This document shows, in pieces, positions 9,901 through 21,500 of a stretch of DNA of 64,000 nucleotides. Made by a program: the position numbers and the translations under genes. Source of the DNA: Bacteroidota bacterium (GTDB lineage Bacteria; Bacteroidota; Bacteroidia; AKYH767-A; OLB10); contig JADKDR010000014.1 of NCBI GenBank assembly GCA_016714535.1, positions 62,001 to 126,000 of the forward strand, written 5' to 3'. The notes beneath the pieces were generated by a model. It ran no database searches and was not told the origin of the DNA. It saw only the letters and a program-made list of their open reading frames with translations. The first letter of the stretch is position 1. Every line of letters begins with the position of its first letter.

Positions 9901-10542
9901 ACCGTAAGTTGTTCATCAACGGATAATACGAATTGTACAACGCCAAATGGAACCGCCACTGCCACCGCAACCAATGTAAGTTACTTATGGAGCAATGGAG
10001 AAACCAGTGCAAGCATCAGCGGCTTAAGTGCCGGAGTATATACGGTAACAGTAACCGACCTGAGCACAGGATGCACCGCAACATGCACAAGCAATGTTGC
10101 AAGTAATACAAGCAACCCACTAGTAACCTGCAGCGCAACCAATAATACCAATTGCAGTGGAGCCGGCAATGGAACGGCCGCAGCTACTGCTTCGGGCGTA
10201 AGCTATCAATGGAGCGGTGGAGAGACTACATCAAGTATCAGCGGTTTATCAGCCGGAACTTATACAGTAACAGTAACAGATAACACAACCGGATGTACAT
10301 CAACCTGTGAGGCAGTTGTAGGATCAAGTGCATCAAGCCCAACCGTAAGTTGTTCATCAACCGATAATACAAATTGCTGCCCACCAGGAACCACTGCCAC
10401 CGCAACCAATGTAAGTTACTTATGGAGCAATGGAGAAACCAGTGCAAGCATCAGCGGCTTAAGTGCCGGAGTATATACGGTAACTAACGGGTACACCGAG
10501 CACAGGATGCACCGCAACATGCACAAGCAATGTTGCAAGTAA
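6997..10542 (+). CDS. Giant adhesin, N-terminal segment (signal peptide, unique domains, first repeats)
   Basis: Signal peptide MVRKFLLLLIFSGIISAGKIQSQ. A Cys-rich unique region follows (about residues 24-200), with an Asp/Cys-dense stretch near 110-135 (DEDADGDPCNNFGDDPC) that could bind calcium. Then come an Ig-like segment and an HYR-like segment (about 285-380, TISCPSNATISGC to FTVYFGC). SprB repeats begin near residue 395 (LWSNGASTSTVTG). From 8491 the DNA consists of near-identical modules. The true frame is lost near 10480: relative to sister copies there is one extra base in a scrambled TAACTAACGGG stretch, which leads to the TAA at 10540. A compensating one-base loss at about 10574 restores the frame, which stays open without a start codon to about 11540. 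Confidence 0.85.
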   Translation: MVRKFLLLLIFSGIISAGKIQSQCAILGAKTVTLISGSGSGTSINPYTAGSVISVCITVDSVFEANTNWLHGVYLIGVPAGSIVNPGTPVPGSVWIWDASGCNGRPKGWYFDEDADGDPCNNFGDDPCGDDPAGPCGRQFCFNITLPITPGNSQLMVKTTGDGTTGSWTDAGCDDPAVNVGSQIFFGATVSCPTLTIAPNVTITNNSCGLGCAPIRTGTINISNAGCPSGSTLRWFTSASTTTGGVTTTPTYAAGQSYHARCVCDADNSIISPVTTITAAAQCPPDNTGPTISCPSNATISGCFATQADAVNALPAPDTSLVTASDLNGPVVKTHVGDANPINTNGCQYIVQRTYRATDICNNFSECNQIFTVYFGCIFNNSCMSTSNSRCVAPFNGSALVSTDMTNPTYLWSNGASTSTVTGLAGGTYTVTITDGISGCTNTCSSVVANATSTPTVTCSATPNTNCVNSNGTASANASGVSYFWNTGAITSTVANLSAGTYTVTVTDNTTGCTSTCEAVVGSSASSPTVSCSSTDNTNCTTPNGTATATATNVSYLWSNGETSASISGLSAGVYTVTVTDLSTGCTATCASTVSDNTSNPAVSCSSTDNSSCINANGTASATATNVSYLWSNGETSASISGLSAGVYTVTVTDLSTGCTATCTSNVASNTSNPLVTCSATDNTNCSGAGNGTAAATASGVSYQWSGGETTSSISGLSAGTYTVTVTDNTTGCTSTCEAVVGSSASSPTVSCSSTDNTNCTAPNGTATATATNVSYLWSNGETSANISGLSAGVYTVTVTDLSTGCTATCASTVSDNTSNPAVSCSSTDNSSCTNANGTASATATNVSYLWSNGETSASISGLSAGVYTVTVTDLSTGCTATCTSNVAINTSNPLVTCSATDNTNCSGAGNGTAAATASGVSYQWSGGETTSSISGLSAGTYTVTVTDNTTGCTSTCEAVVGSSASSPTVSCSSTDNTNCTTPNGTATATATNVSYLWSNGETSASISGLSAGVYTVTVTDLSTGCTATCTSNVASNTSNPLVTCSATNNTNCSGAGNGTAAATASGVSYQWSGGETTSSISGLSAGTYTVTVTDNTTGCTSTCEAVVGSSASSPTVSCSSTDNTNCCPPGTTATATNVSYLWSNGETSASISGLSAGVYTVTNGYTEHRMHRNMHKQCCK

Positions 10543-10580
10543 TACAAGCAACCCACTAGTAACCTGCAGCGCAACCATAA
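10370..10580 (+). other. Frame-damaged repeat copy 1
   Basis: Compared with the module copies beside it, this tract has an in-frame loss at about 10376 (CTGCCCACCAGG in place of the usual proline-asparagine-glycine codons). It also has a scrambled +1 change at about 10486 and a one-base loss at about 10574. It ends the first open frame at 10542. Confidence 0.75.
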
Positions 10581-11530
10581 TACCAATTGCAGTGGAGCCG
10601 GCAATGGAACGGCCGCAGCTACTGCTTCGGGCGTAAGCTATCAATGGAGCGGTGGAGAGACTACATCAAGTATCAGCGGTTTATCAGCCGGAACTTATAC
10701 AGTAACAGTAACAGATAACACAACCGGATGTACATCAACCTGTGAGGCAGTTGTAGGATCAAGTGCATCAAGCCCAACCGTAAGTTGTTCATCAACCGAT
10801 AATACAAATTGTACTGCCCCAAATGGAACCGCCACTGCCACCGCAACCAATGTAAGTTACTTATGGAGCAATGGAGAAACCAGTGCAAGCATCAGCGGCT
10901 TAAGTGCCGGAGTATATACGGTAACAGTAACTGACCTGAGCACAGGATGCACTGCTACCTGCGCTTCCACCGTAAGTGACAACACAAGTAATCCAGCGGT
11001 AAGTTGTTCATCGACTGATAATAGTAGTTGCACCAACGCTAACGGCACTGCATCCGCCACTGCAACCAATGTAAGTTACTTATGGAGCAATGGAGAAACC
11101 AGTGCAAGCATCAGCGGCTTAAGTGCCGGAGTATATACGGTAACAGTAACCGACCTGAGCACAGGATGCACCGCAACATGCACAAACAATGTTGCAATTA
11201 ATACAAGCAACCCACTAGTAACCTGCAGCGCAACCGATAATACCAATTGCAGTGGAGCCGGCAATGGAACGGCCGCAGCTACTGCTTCGGGCGTAAGCTA
11301 TCAATGGAGCGGTGGAGAGACTACATCAAGTATCAGCGGTTTATCAGCCGGAACTTATACAGTAACAGTAACAGATAACACAACCGGATGTACATCAACC
11401 TGTGAGGCAGTTGTAGGATCAAGTGCATCAAGCCCAACCGTAAGTTGTTCATCAACGGATAATACGAATTGTACAACGCCAAATGGAACCGCCACTGCCA
11501 CCGCAACCAATGTAAGTTACTTATGGAGCA

Positions 11531-12157
11531 ATGGAGAAACCAATAAGTGCCGGAGTATATACGGTAACAGTAACCGACCTGAGCACAGGATGCACCGCAA
11601 CATGCACAAGCAATGTTGCAAGTAATACAAGCAACCCACTAGTAACCTGCAGCGCAACCGATAATACCAATTGCAGTGGAGCCGGCAATGGAACGGCCGC
11701 AGCTACTGCTTCGGGCGTAAGCTATCAATGGAGCGGTGGAGAGACTACATCAAGTATCAGCGGTTTATCAGCCGGAACTTATACAGTAACAGTAACAGAT
11801 AACACAACCGGATGTACATCAACCTGTGAGGCAGTTGTAGGATCAAGTGCATCAAGCCCAACCGTAAGTTGTTCATCAACGGATAATACAAATTGTACAA
11901 CGCCAAATGGAACCGCCACTGCCACCGCAACCAATGTAAGTTACTTATGGAGCAATGGAGAAACCAATGCAAGCATCAGCGGCTTAAGTGCCGGAGCATA
12001 CACGGTAACAGTAACTGACCTGAGCACAGGTTGCACTGCTACCTGCGCTTCCACCGTAAGTGACAACACAAGTAATCCAGCGGTAAGTTGTTCATCGACC
12101 GATAATACAAGTTGCACCAACGCTAATGGAACTGCATCCGCCACTGCACCAATGTAA
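11531..12157 (+). CDS. Giant adhesin, internal fragment of SprB repeats
   Basis: About 200 residues of modules C, A and B in the shifted frame. The shift comes from a 17-base loss at about 11546 relative to sister copies: the AGTGCAAGCATCAGCGGC segment is reduced to one base. It closes after a one-base loss at about 12147 that brings TAA into frame. The apparent ATG at 11531 is a codon fortuitously created inside the repeat by the shifted frame, so this is not an independent gene. It is listed so that the stretch is accounted for. Confidence 0.6.
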   Translation: MEKPISAGVYTVTVTDLSTGCTATCTSNVASNTSNPLVTCSATDNTNCSGAGNGTAAATASGVSYQWSGGETTSSISGLSAGTYTVTVTDNTTGCTSTCEAVVGSSASSPTVSCSSTDNTNCTTPNGTATATATNVSYLWSNGETNASISGLSAGAYTVTVTDLSTGCTATCASTVSDNTSNPAVSCSSTDNTSCTNANGTASATAPM

Positions 12158-12545
12158 GTTACCAATGGAGCAATGGAGAAACCATGCAAGCATCAGCGGT
12201 TTATCAGCCGGAACTTATACAGTAACAGTAACAGACTGAACACAGGATGCACCGCAACGCTGCAGGCAATGTTGCAAGTAAGCATCAAGCCCAACCAGTA
12301 ACCTGTTCAGCAACCGATAATACCAATTGCAGTGGAGCCGGCAATGGAACGCCACAGCTACCGCCCGTAAGTTATCAATGGAGCAATGGAGAAACCAATC
12401 AAGTATCAGCGGTTTATCAGCCGGACTTATACAGTAACAGTAACAGATAGCACAACCGGATGCACATCAACCTGCGAGCAGTTGTGGACACAAGTCAAGC
12501 CCAACCGTAAGTTGTTCATCAACCGATAATACAAGTTGCACAACC
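12145..12545 (+). other. Frame-damaged repeat tract 2, many single-base losses
   Basis: At least eight short losses relative to flanking copies occur within 400 bases (for example ACTGCACCAATG, AACCATGCAAG, ACAGACTGAAC, CCGGACTTAT, TGCGAGCAG). Such density of one-base deletions, next to repeats that are otherwise perfect, looks like a poorly resolved consensus rather than evolution. Confidence 0.75.
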
Positions 12546-15500
12546 CAAATGGAACTGCGACTGCTACCGCAACCAATGTAAGTTACTTATGGAGCAATGG
12601 AGAAACCAGTGCAAGCATCAGCGGCTTAAGTGCCGGAGTATATACGGTAACAGTAACTGACCTGAGCACAGGATGCACCGCAACATGCACAAGCAATGTT
12701 GCAAGTAATACAAGCAACCCACTAGTAACCTGCAGCGCAACCGATAATACCAATTGCAGTGGAGCCGGCAATGGAACGGCCGCAGCTACTGCTTCGGGCG
12801 TAAGCTATCAATGGAGTGGTGGAGAGACTACATCAAGTATCAGCGGTTTATCAGCCGGAACTTATACAGTAACAGTAACAGATAACACAACCGGATGTAC
12901 ATCAACCTGTGAGGCAGTAGTAGGTGCTGCAAATTCAACTCCAAGTGCAACTTGTCAATTAATTCAGAATAATAATCAATGTATAGTTTTTAACGGGCAA
13001 TGTTCGGTTGCTACCAATGCAGGCAATCCTGCATATTTATGGAGCGATGGCCAAGCAACTTCGATTGCTGTTGGTTTAGCGCCAGGCATTTATACAGTGA
13101 CAGTAACCGATTTGAATAGCAGTTGTTCTGCTTCTTGCAGCGTTGAAATATTAAATACACCTCTTCCAGTTCCTACGGCTAATTGTTCAGCGACAGACAA
13201 TAATTCATGTACAACACCAAATGGCACCGCTTCAGTTACTACCTCAGCAGTTAATCCTACCTATTTATGGAATAATGGAGACACAAACAATTCCATTTCG
13301 AATTTATCTGCTGGTACATATACCGTTACGGTTACTGACCAGGCCAACGGATGCACCGCATCGTGCGAAGCCACAGTAGGTTCTGTTTCAGGCGCACCGA
13401 TTGTAAATTGCAGTTCAACAAATAATTCAGCTTGTGGAAACCCCAATGGGACTGCTCAAGTGAGCTCAAGTTCAATAAGCGTTACATATTTATGGAGTAA
13501 TGGCGCAACTACCAATCAACTTTCCGGATTGCTTGCAGGATCATATACGGTTACAGTAACAGATACTACAAATGGTTGCATTGGTTCTTGTGTTTCAGTA
13601 ATTGCAGATAATATATTTAACCTCACAGCTACATGCTCGGCAACTGATGAAGTAAATTGTAATGCCCCGAACGGAACGGTACAAGTAACTGATAATTCAA
13701 ATGCGGCTACTTATTTCTGGAGTAATGGTGAAACCACTTCAGGGGTTTCAGGATTGAGCGCAGGGGTCTACACGGTTACTGTAACTGATATTGCTTCAGG
13801 CTGCACACAAACATGCAGTGCTGAAATATTTGCAAATTATGATAATGTTACAATTAGTTTAATCAACACTGATAGTGTTATTTGCTTTGGTAATCCTGAT
13901 GGCGCTTTTGAGGTAGAGGGCCTTACCAATGGAAGCAACGTGGGGCCTTATTCTTATACAATCGATGGGCTTAATTATCAAGCGTCAGGATCATTTAACG
14001 GACTATTTGCCGGGACATATACCGTTGGGGTGTATGATTCATCAAACGGATGTGCAAGCACTATTGTGGTTGATATTTATGAACCCAATCCACTTGAGAT
14101 ATTAATCAGTGATGTTATAAATATTGAATGTTATAACGATGCCACCGGATCTATTAATATCACTCCGGGTGGAGGCACTCCGCCTTATACATTTTTATGG
14201 AGTAATGGCATGACCACCGAAGATTTATCAAATCTGGTTGCATCACTTTATACGGTTACCATTACTGACAATAACAATTGTGAGTTTATAAGTGCTTATG
14301 ATGTCTTTGAAAGTCCAAGCTATTTGATTGGGTTGCAAAACTGTTGTACTTCGGTTTCTTGTTTTGGTGCTTCCGATGGAACCGCCTATGTAGATGTTCA
14401 AGGTGCAACACCTTTCAGTTACGGATATATATATCAATGGAATACTAATCCTATACAAACTACTGCTCTTGCTACGGGGTTATCTGCAGGAACTTGGACA
14501 ATTACAATTACAGACTCTTTAGGTTGCGACACAACGCTTTCAGTGTTCGTTGCAGAGCCTAATTTATTAGTGGCTATTCCAACAGTAGATCAGATAACTT
14601 GCAGCGGTGGTAACGATGGATCAATCAGCTTATCAATTCTTGGAGGTGTTCCATTCACCTCTGGAAGTCCATATTCAGTAACCTGGAATACTGTTCCGGT
14701 ACAAACGACAAGTTCAATATCTGGGTTGAGTCCCGGTATATATACCGCAACTGTTACCGATTCGCTTGGATGCAATAAATATATTGTAGTCACTATAACA
14801 GAACCTGATCTGATTTTTGTTTCAATGATTGGTACGGATATTTCTTGCTTTGGAGATGATGATGGGGATGCTACCGTTGACCCTGTTGGAGGAGTTGGGC
14901 CTTATACATATCTATGGAGTAACGGCCAAACAACTCAAATTGCCACAAATCTTTTAGCCGGAACATATACCGTTACTGTTACAGATTTTAACGGATGTAC
15001 AGTGAGTTCATCCATTACTTTAAATCAACCGGATGAAATTGTTGCAACATATACTGTTGTTGATGTTAGTTGTCCTGGTGCAAAGGATGGAAAAGTTTTG
15101 CAGACTAGTTTATTGGGTGGTAGCGGGCCTTTTACTTACCTATGGAATTCAGCCCCCGCTCAAACTACTGCGAGCTTGATTAATGTAAATGGTGGAACTT
15201 ATTCCGTGTTTATTTTTGATGCATCGGGATGTTCTACTTCTTTAACATATACCGTAAACGATCCATTGCCTATATTATGCAATGGGGTAATGATTCCAGC
15301 AACTTGTTTGAATTCAAACAACGGCAGTATTGTTTTAAATCCTTCAGGCGGATCAGCGCCATACTCCTTCTTATGGTCTAATGGTGCAACAAGTAGTTCA
15401 AATTTAAATTTAGCACCAGGAATATATACTGTTACAATCACTGATGATAAAAATTGCACTACTTCATGCTCTTATACTGTTTTACAGATAAGTGGCTTAT

Positions 15501-18500
15501 CAGTAACCTTACAGGCGTTTAATATTTCATGTAATGGTGCTGGAAACGGATCTATTATTTCTAATGTATCAGGTGGTATCTCTCCCTATACTTATTTATG
15601 GTCAAATAGTAGTACAAATGCTAATCTAAGTAATTTGCAGGCTGGCATCTACACATTAACCGTTACAGATCTTAATGGATGCACTGGATCAAGTTCAGTG
15701 TCAATAACTCAACCAGTTGCACTTTCATGTATTTGCAATGCTTCTGTACAAAATGTAACGTGTTTTGGTGGTAATAATGGGTCTATAATGGCTCAGCCAA
15801 TCGGTGGAACCCCGCCTTACAGTTATGTATGGTCAAATGGCCAGTCAACACAGGCTATAGGCGGATTGGTTGGCGGCAACTATACTGTTACCATAACCGA
15901 TGCAAATGGATGTATTAAAGTTGGGGTTGCAACTGTTTCACAACCTACCCAATTATTTGCCATAATCGGGTGCGTTCAAAATGTTTCATGTAATGGAAAT
16001 AATAATGGTTCGGCTTGTGTTAGTGGAATTGGTGGAACACCACCATATACCTATAGCTGGAATACTGTGCCAGGGCAGACAACTAGTATTGCTACCGGCC
16101 TTAGTTCAGGAACATATATTGCTACTGTTACAGATGTAAACGGATGTACAGCCACATCAATGGTGACCATAACTCAGCCTACAGCTGTAGTTGGTTGTAG
16201 TATTAACCATACCAATATATCATGCTTTGGAAGTAACAATGGTACAGCCCAGGCGGTGCCAAGCGGAGGTACTTCACCATATTCCTATTTGTGGAGTAAT
16301 GGCAGTACTACTAAGACTATCTTAAATCTTGCTTCAGGAGTTTATACGGTTACTATAAGTGACAATAACGGCTGTTCTTCTTCATGCAGTGTAACAATAA
16401 TTCAGCCCCCAGCATTGGCAACATTATATATTGTTACTAAGCCATCATGTAATGGAGGCAATAATGGTTCCGTTGATGTTACTGTAACCGGAGGGGTAGC
16501 ACCATATTCTTATCTTTGGTCAACCGGTGCAACCACACAGGATGTTAATGGCCTTAATGCTGGTGCTTATACATTAACTATTACAGATGCAAATGGATGT
16601 AATCTTACAGCGAACATTTTTGTTGGCCAACCCAACGTACTTAATTGCAGCATGACCAAAACAAATGTTAAGTGCGGGGGAGCATCTACTGGGTCTGCAA
16701 CCGTAACCGCATCAGGAGGAACTCCTCCTTATGCTTATTTATGGTCAAATGGCAAAACCATAGCAAGCAATCCTGGCATTCCTGCTGGGACATATACTGT
16801 AACGATTACAGATGCTAATGGATGTGCCAAACAATGTTTTGTAACCATTACGCAACCAGCTATTTTAACATGTAATGTAAATGTAATAACTAATGCAGGT
16901 TGTAACAATAATAATGGCAAAGCGCAGGTAGTAGCAACAGGAGGCACAGCCCCTTATACATATTTATGGTCAACATCGCCAATACAGACAAACGCTATTG
17001 CATCCGGGCTAGGCTCCGGAGTGTACTTTGTTATTGTAACTGATAATAAGGGATGTACTACTTCATGCTCTGTTACAATACCATCATCCAATGCATTAAG
17101 TTGCGGGGTATTCGGCACAAATGTATCTTGTAATGGATTGGCAGATGGAACTGCTACTGTTACTGTAAATGGTGGGTCTTCCCCTTATACTTATGTGTGG
17201 AATACTTCCAGTGCTTCCACTACATCATCAGTAAGTGGTTTGTCGGCTGGAACATACACGGTTACAGTTACAGACAATACTGGATGTACTACTTCATGCC
17301 TCATTGTTATTGTTGAACCAGGATTATTATCATGCACAGTCACAGGATTCCCAATTGATTGTAATGGAGGGAATAATGGTTCTGCTACTGTAAATGTGAG
17401 TGGAGGAGTTGGTCCATATACCTATTTGTGGAGTAATGGTAATACAACCAACGCAATAACCGCGTTGTCAGCCGGAACATACAGCGTTACTGTAACAGAT
17501 GTTAATAACTGCTCTACTTCTTGTTCAACAACAATTATTACAGTTACACCAATTGTATGCCAAATAGTAGGAACAGACGTTTCTTGTAATGGAGGCTCAG
17601 ATGGAACAGCTACTGTAAGTGCTTCTGGGGGAAGTGGAACATTATTATTTACTTGGAGTACAGTTCCTGTTCAGAATGCTGCAACAGCCACAGGGCTGTC
17701 AGCCGGTACCTATTCAGTTACAGTTACTGATGCCAATGGATGTTCATCTACATGTACCATACAAATTAATGAGCCGGTACTGTTAGAGTGTAATGCCGGG
17801 GTAACCAATAATATTTCTTGTTTTGGTGGCAATGATGGCGAAGCTGAAGTTGTTGCAAGCGGAGGCACACCCGGATATACTTATATATGGAGTACATCTC
17901 CGGTTCAAACAACAGCAATAGCAACAGGTCTGTCATCGGGAAATTATATCGTAATTGTGACGGATGCTAATGGATGCACTACTTCGTGCACCGTTACACT
18001 TGGCCAAGGTTCGCCATTGACATGCGTTGCCTTAGGCACTAATACTACATGTGGGCAGGATAATGGCTCCGCTACTGTAAATGTTTCGGGTGGAACAGGC
18101 GGCTATACCTATTTGTGGTCAAATGGTGAAACTACCTCGACTATTAGTAATTTGCCTTCAGGTAATTATACAGTAACCGTAACCGATCAAAATGGTTGTA
18201 CAACCAGTTGTAATACCGGTATTAATGCTTCCTCTTCTTTAATACTTATTATTAATAAGTCGAACACGAATTGTAATGGAACCTGCACAGGAACAGCAAC
18301 CGTTGTAAGTGTTGCTGGCGGAGTTGCTCCTTATACTTACTTATGGAGTAACGGACAAACAACCAAAACCGCCAGCAGTTTATGTGCTGGAATTGCTATG
18401 GTTACAGTAACTGACGCCACAGGATGTGAAAGCACTGCGAGCGTAACAATTTCACAACCTCCACCATTAAATGTAGATATTATCAAATTAAACGATGTTT

Positions 18501-21500
18501 ATTGTAACGGAGGCACTAGTGGAAGTGCTGTTGCTACGGTATCTGGTGGTAATTCACCTTTCCAGTTCTTGTGGTCAAATGGAGCAACTACTCAAGCAGT
18601 TTTAAATTTTGCAGCAGGAACCTATACGGTTACTGTTACAGATAATAAAGGTTGTTCTGGAACGGCTTCAGTAACATTTACCCAGCCAACACTTTTAACT
18701 TCTTCAGTTTCCTCAGCGAATGCAGCTTGCAATGGAAGCGCAACTGGTAGTGCAACAGTAACTGCATCAGGAGGAGTTACACCTTATACATATCAATGGA
18801 CCACCTCGCCTGTTCAAACTACCGCTACCGCTTCAGCGTTACCTGCAGGCACCTATTTTGTAACAGTTACAGATAGCAATGGATGTACTTCAACGGCTTC
18901 GGTTATAATAACACAACCACCGGCTTTAATTTGTGGAATAACTCCGGTTAATCCAGGTTGTAATAATGCAAATTCTGGATCTGCTACTGTTATTGTTACT
19001 GGTGGCACTGGATCATACACATATTTATGGAATACAGGAGCTACAACAAGTAGTATTTCGGGTCTCGGAGCTGGAGCATACACTGTTGCTGTTACCGATG
19101 CAAATGGATGTAGCACTACCTGTCAGACAATATTGTCAAATCCTGCTGGATTAAGCGTGTCTACAGGAGTAAATCCGGTAACATGTAATGGATTAACTAA
19201 TGGCACAGCAACTGCGCAGGCTTCCGGAGGCTCATCTCCATATACTTATTTATGGAGCAATGGCCAAACTACACAAACCATATCGGGATTAGCACCTGGC
19301 ACCTATACAGTTGCTGCAACGGATGCTAATGGTTGCGAAGCCTCAGCAATAGCAGTAATTACAGAACCGACAATTTTAAGCGTGATTACCAATTCGGGCA
19401 ATTCAACTTGTGGAAATTCGAATGGCAGTGCAATAGCTGTTGCAAGTGGTGGAACTCCTGGTTATACATTTATATGGTCAAATGGACAAAATGGAAGTGC
19501 AATAGGTGGATTAATAGCAGGAACATATACCGTAACAGTTACTGATGCTAATGGTTGTACTGTTTCGACTAGCGTAACAATAGGAAGTACAGCAAGCTTG
19601 CAAATTACCATCACTCCTACAGATATATTATGTTATGGGGCATCTACCGGAATGGCAGTAGCCAATGTAACTGGCGGAAGTGGAACGTATACCTATTTAT
19701 GGAATACAAATCCGGCTCAAACTACTGCTTTTGCAATTGGAATTGAGGCTGGAACCTATACCGTTTTTGTTGATGACAATAATGGATGTACCGGCTCGGC
19801 AAGTGTTACTATTACCGAGCCATTACCAGTAGAATGTACTACCTCCTCAACTAAAGCAAGCTGCAATGGTGCATGCGATGCAACCGCTGCAGTTGTTGCT
19901 ACAGGAGGAACCGGAAGCTATTCATATAACTGGAATACAATTCCAACACAAACTACCGCTATTGCAACCGGCCTTTGTGCTGGAATATATCAAGTGATAG
20001 TAACTGATGCAAATGGATGTTCAAGTACATGTAGTGTTACGGTTGGTGGCTCACCTTTGCTCACATGTTCTATTGCAAAATTACAATTTGTAAAATGTGG
20101 ATTACCAACAGGAAAGTTGCAAGCAGTGGCAATTGGAGGAACTTCACCATACACTTACTTGTGGAACACAGGAACCACTACCAAAAATCTTAATAACATA
20201 TTAGGAGGCACTTATACAGTTACTATAACAGACGCGAATGGATGTACTACTTCTTGTTATTATGATCTTAAGAATCATGGTCCTGTTGATTGTTTCGTTA
20301 CAACTATTCCTTCAACTTGCGGAGGATGCAACGGACAAGCTACAGTACTTGCTTCTGGCGGAGGGCTCATTTTCAAATATTTATGGAGCAATGGAAAAAC
20401 TACCAAGACCATTAAAAATCTTTGCGCTGGAACGTACATTGTAACCGTTTCAGACCAGTTTAATTGTACTAAAACATGTCAGGCAGTAATTGTTACGAAT
20501 AACAATTTAAGTTGTACAGTAAGTGGAAGTAATATTCAATGTAATGGTGGAAGCAATGGTTTTGCATCGGTTTCAGCGGTTGGAGGCAATGGAACGTATA
20601 CCTACTTATGGACTACCGGTGCTACTACGCAGCTGGTGACCGGATTAACGGCAGGAACATATACTGTAACAGTAACATCAGGAGGAAATTGTTCGACTAC
20701 TTGCTCAATTGTATTAACCAAGCCAGGTCCACTTCTTTGCGATATAACTCCTTCAGATGCAAGTTGTGGGCAATGTAATGGCAGTGGAATACTAAATGTT
20801 ACTGGGGGCACCCCTCCTTATACGTATCAATGGAGCAATGGAATTACCACATCCATTGCAACAGGCTTATGTAGCGGAAGCTATTCAGCATTAGTAACCG
20901 ATGCAAATGGATGCTCTACCGCATGTAGCGTTACCATCAATTCTGTAGGAAGCATTTCATGCAATGCAAGTGCTACTAATGTGCTGTGTAATGGTGGAAC
21001 CAATGGTACGGCAACTGTCGCAGCCGTTGGTGCCGGAAGCTATGTATATTTATGGAGTAACGGACAAACCACAGTTACCGCAACTGGTTTAGCTGCAGGT
21101 ACATATACTGTAACTGTGTCTGCTGGAATTGGATGTTCAACAACTTGTTCTGTATTAGTAACACAACCTGCACAGTTAATGTGCAATATAACCTCTACAA
21201 CTTCCTCATGCGGACAATGTAATGGAACAGCTTCAGTAGTTGCCAATGGCGGAACTCCCGGTTATACATACTTATGGAATAATGGTGCTACTACATCTTC
21301 AACCGCTTCTTTGTGTGCAGGTTCGTATACAGTAACTGTTACCGATTCGAACGGCTGTACAACTATTTGCAATATTAATGTTGGCACATCAAACAACATT
21401 TCTTGCATTATTACCAAAACAAATGTAAAGTGTAATGGAGGTAATAATGGTACAGCTACCGTTAATCCAACTGGCGGAAGTGGTTATACGTATTTATGGA

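Larger units (their letters stand above)
8491..12930 (+). repeat. 660-bp higher-order tandem repeat array (A-B-C modules)
   Basis: Three SprB-type modules, A (219 bp), B (219 bp) and C (222 bp), form a 660-bp unit. Module starts, taken at the GCCGGA that opens each GLSAG-TVTVTD block, are A 8491, B 8710, C 8929, A 9151, B 9370, C 9589, A 9811, C 10030, A 10252, C 10465, A 10687, B 10906, C 11125, A 11347, C 11549, A 11771 and B 11990. A damaged tract follows, then C 12632 and A 12854. B is missing in several units. Copies are nearly identical at DNA level, indicating recent duplication or gene conversion. Module boundaries fall on codon boundaries, so loss of a module keeps the frame. Confidence 0.9.

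Noticed and set aside
10540..12545. Frameshifts in the adhesin as programmed frameshifting or phase variation
   Set aside because: Sites are not at slippery heptamers or simple tandem repeats, and many scattered losses occur together; consensus error explains them better.
8223..12771. Many minus-strand open frames of 60-82 codons repeated through the adhesin array
   Set aside because: They recur with the DNA repeat and are complements of the coding modules; their similarity only reflects the plus-strand repeats.
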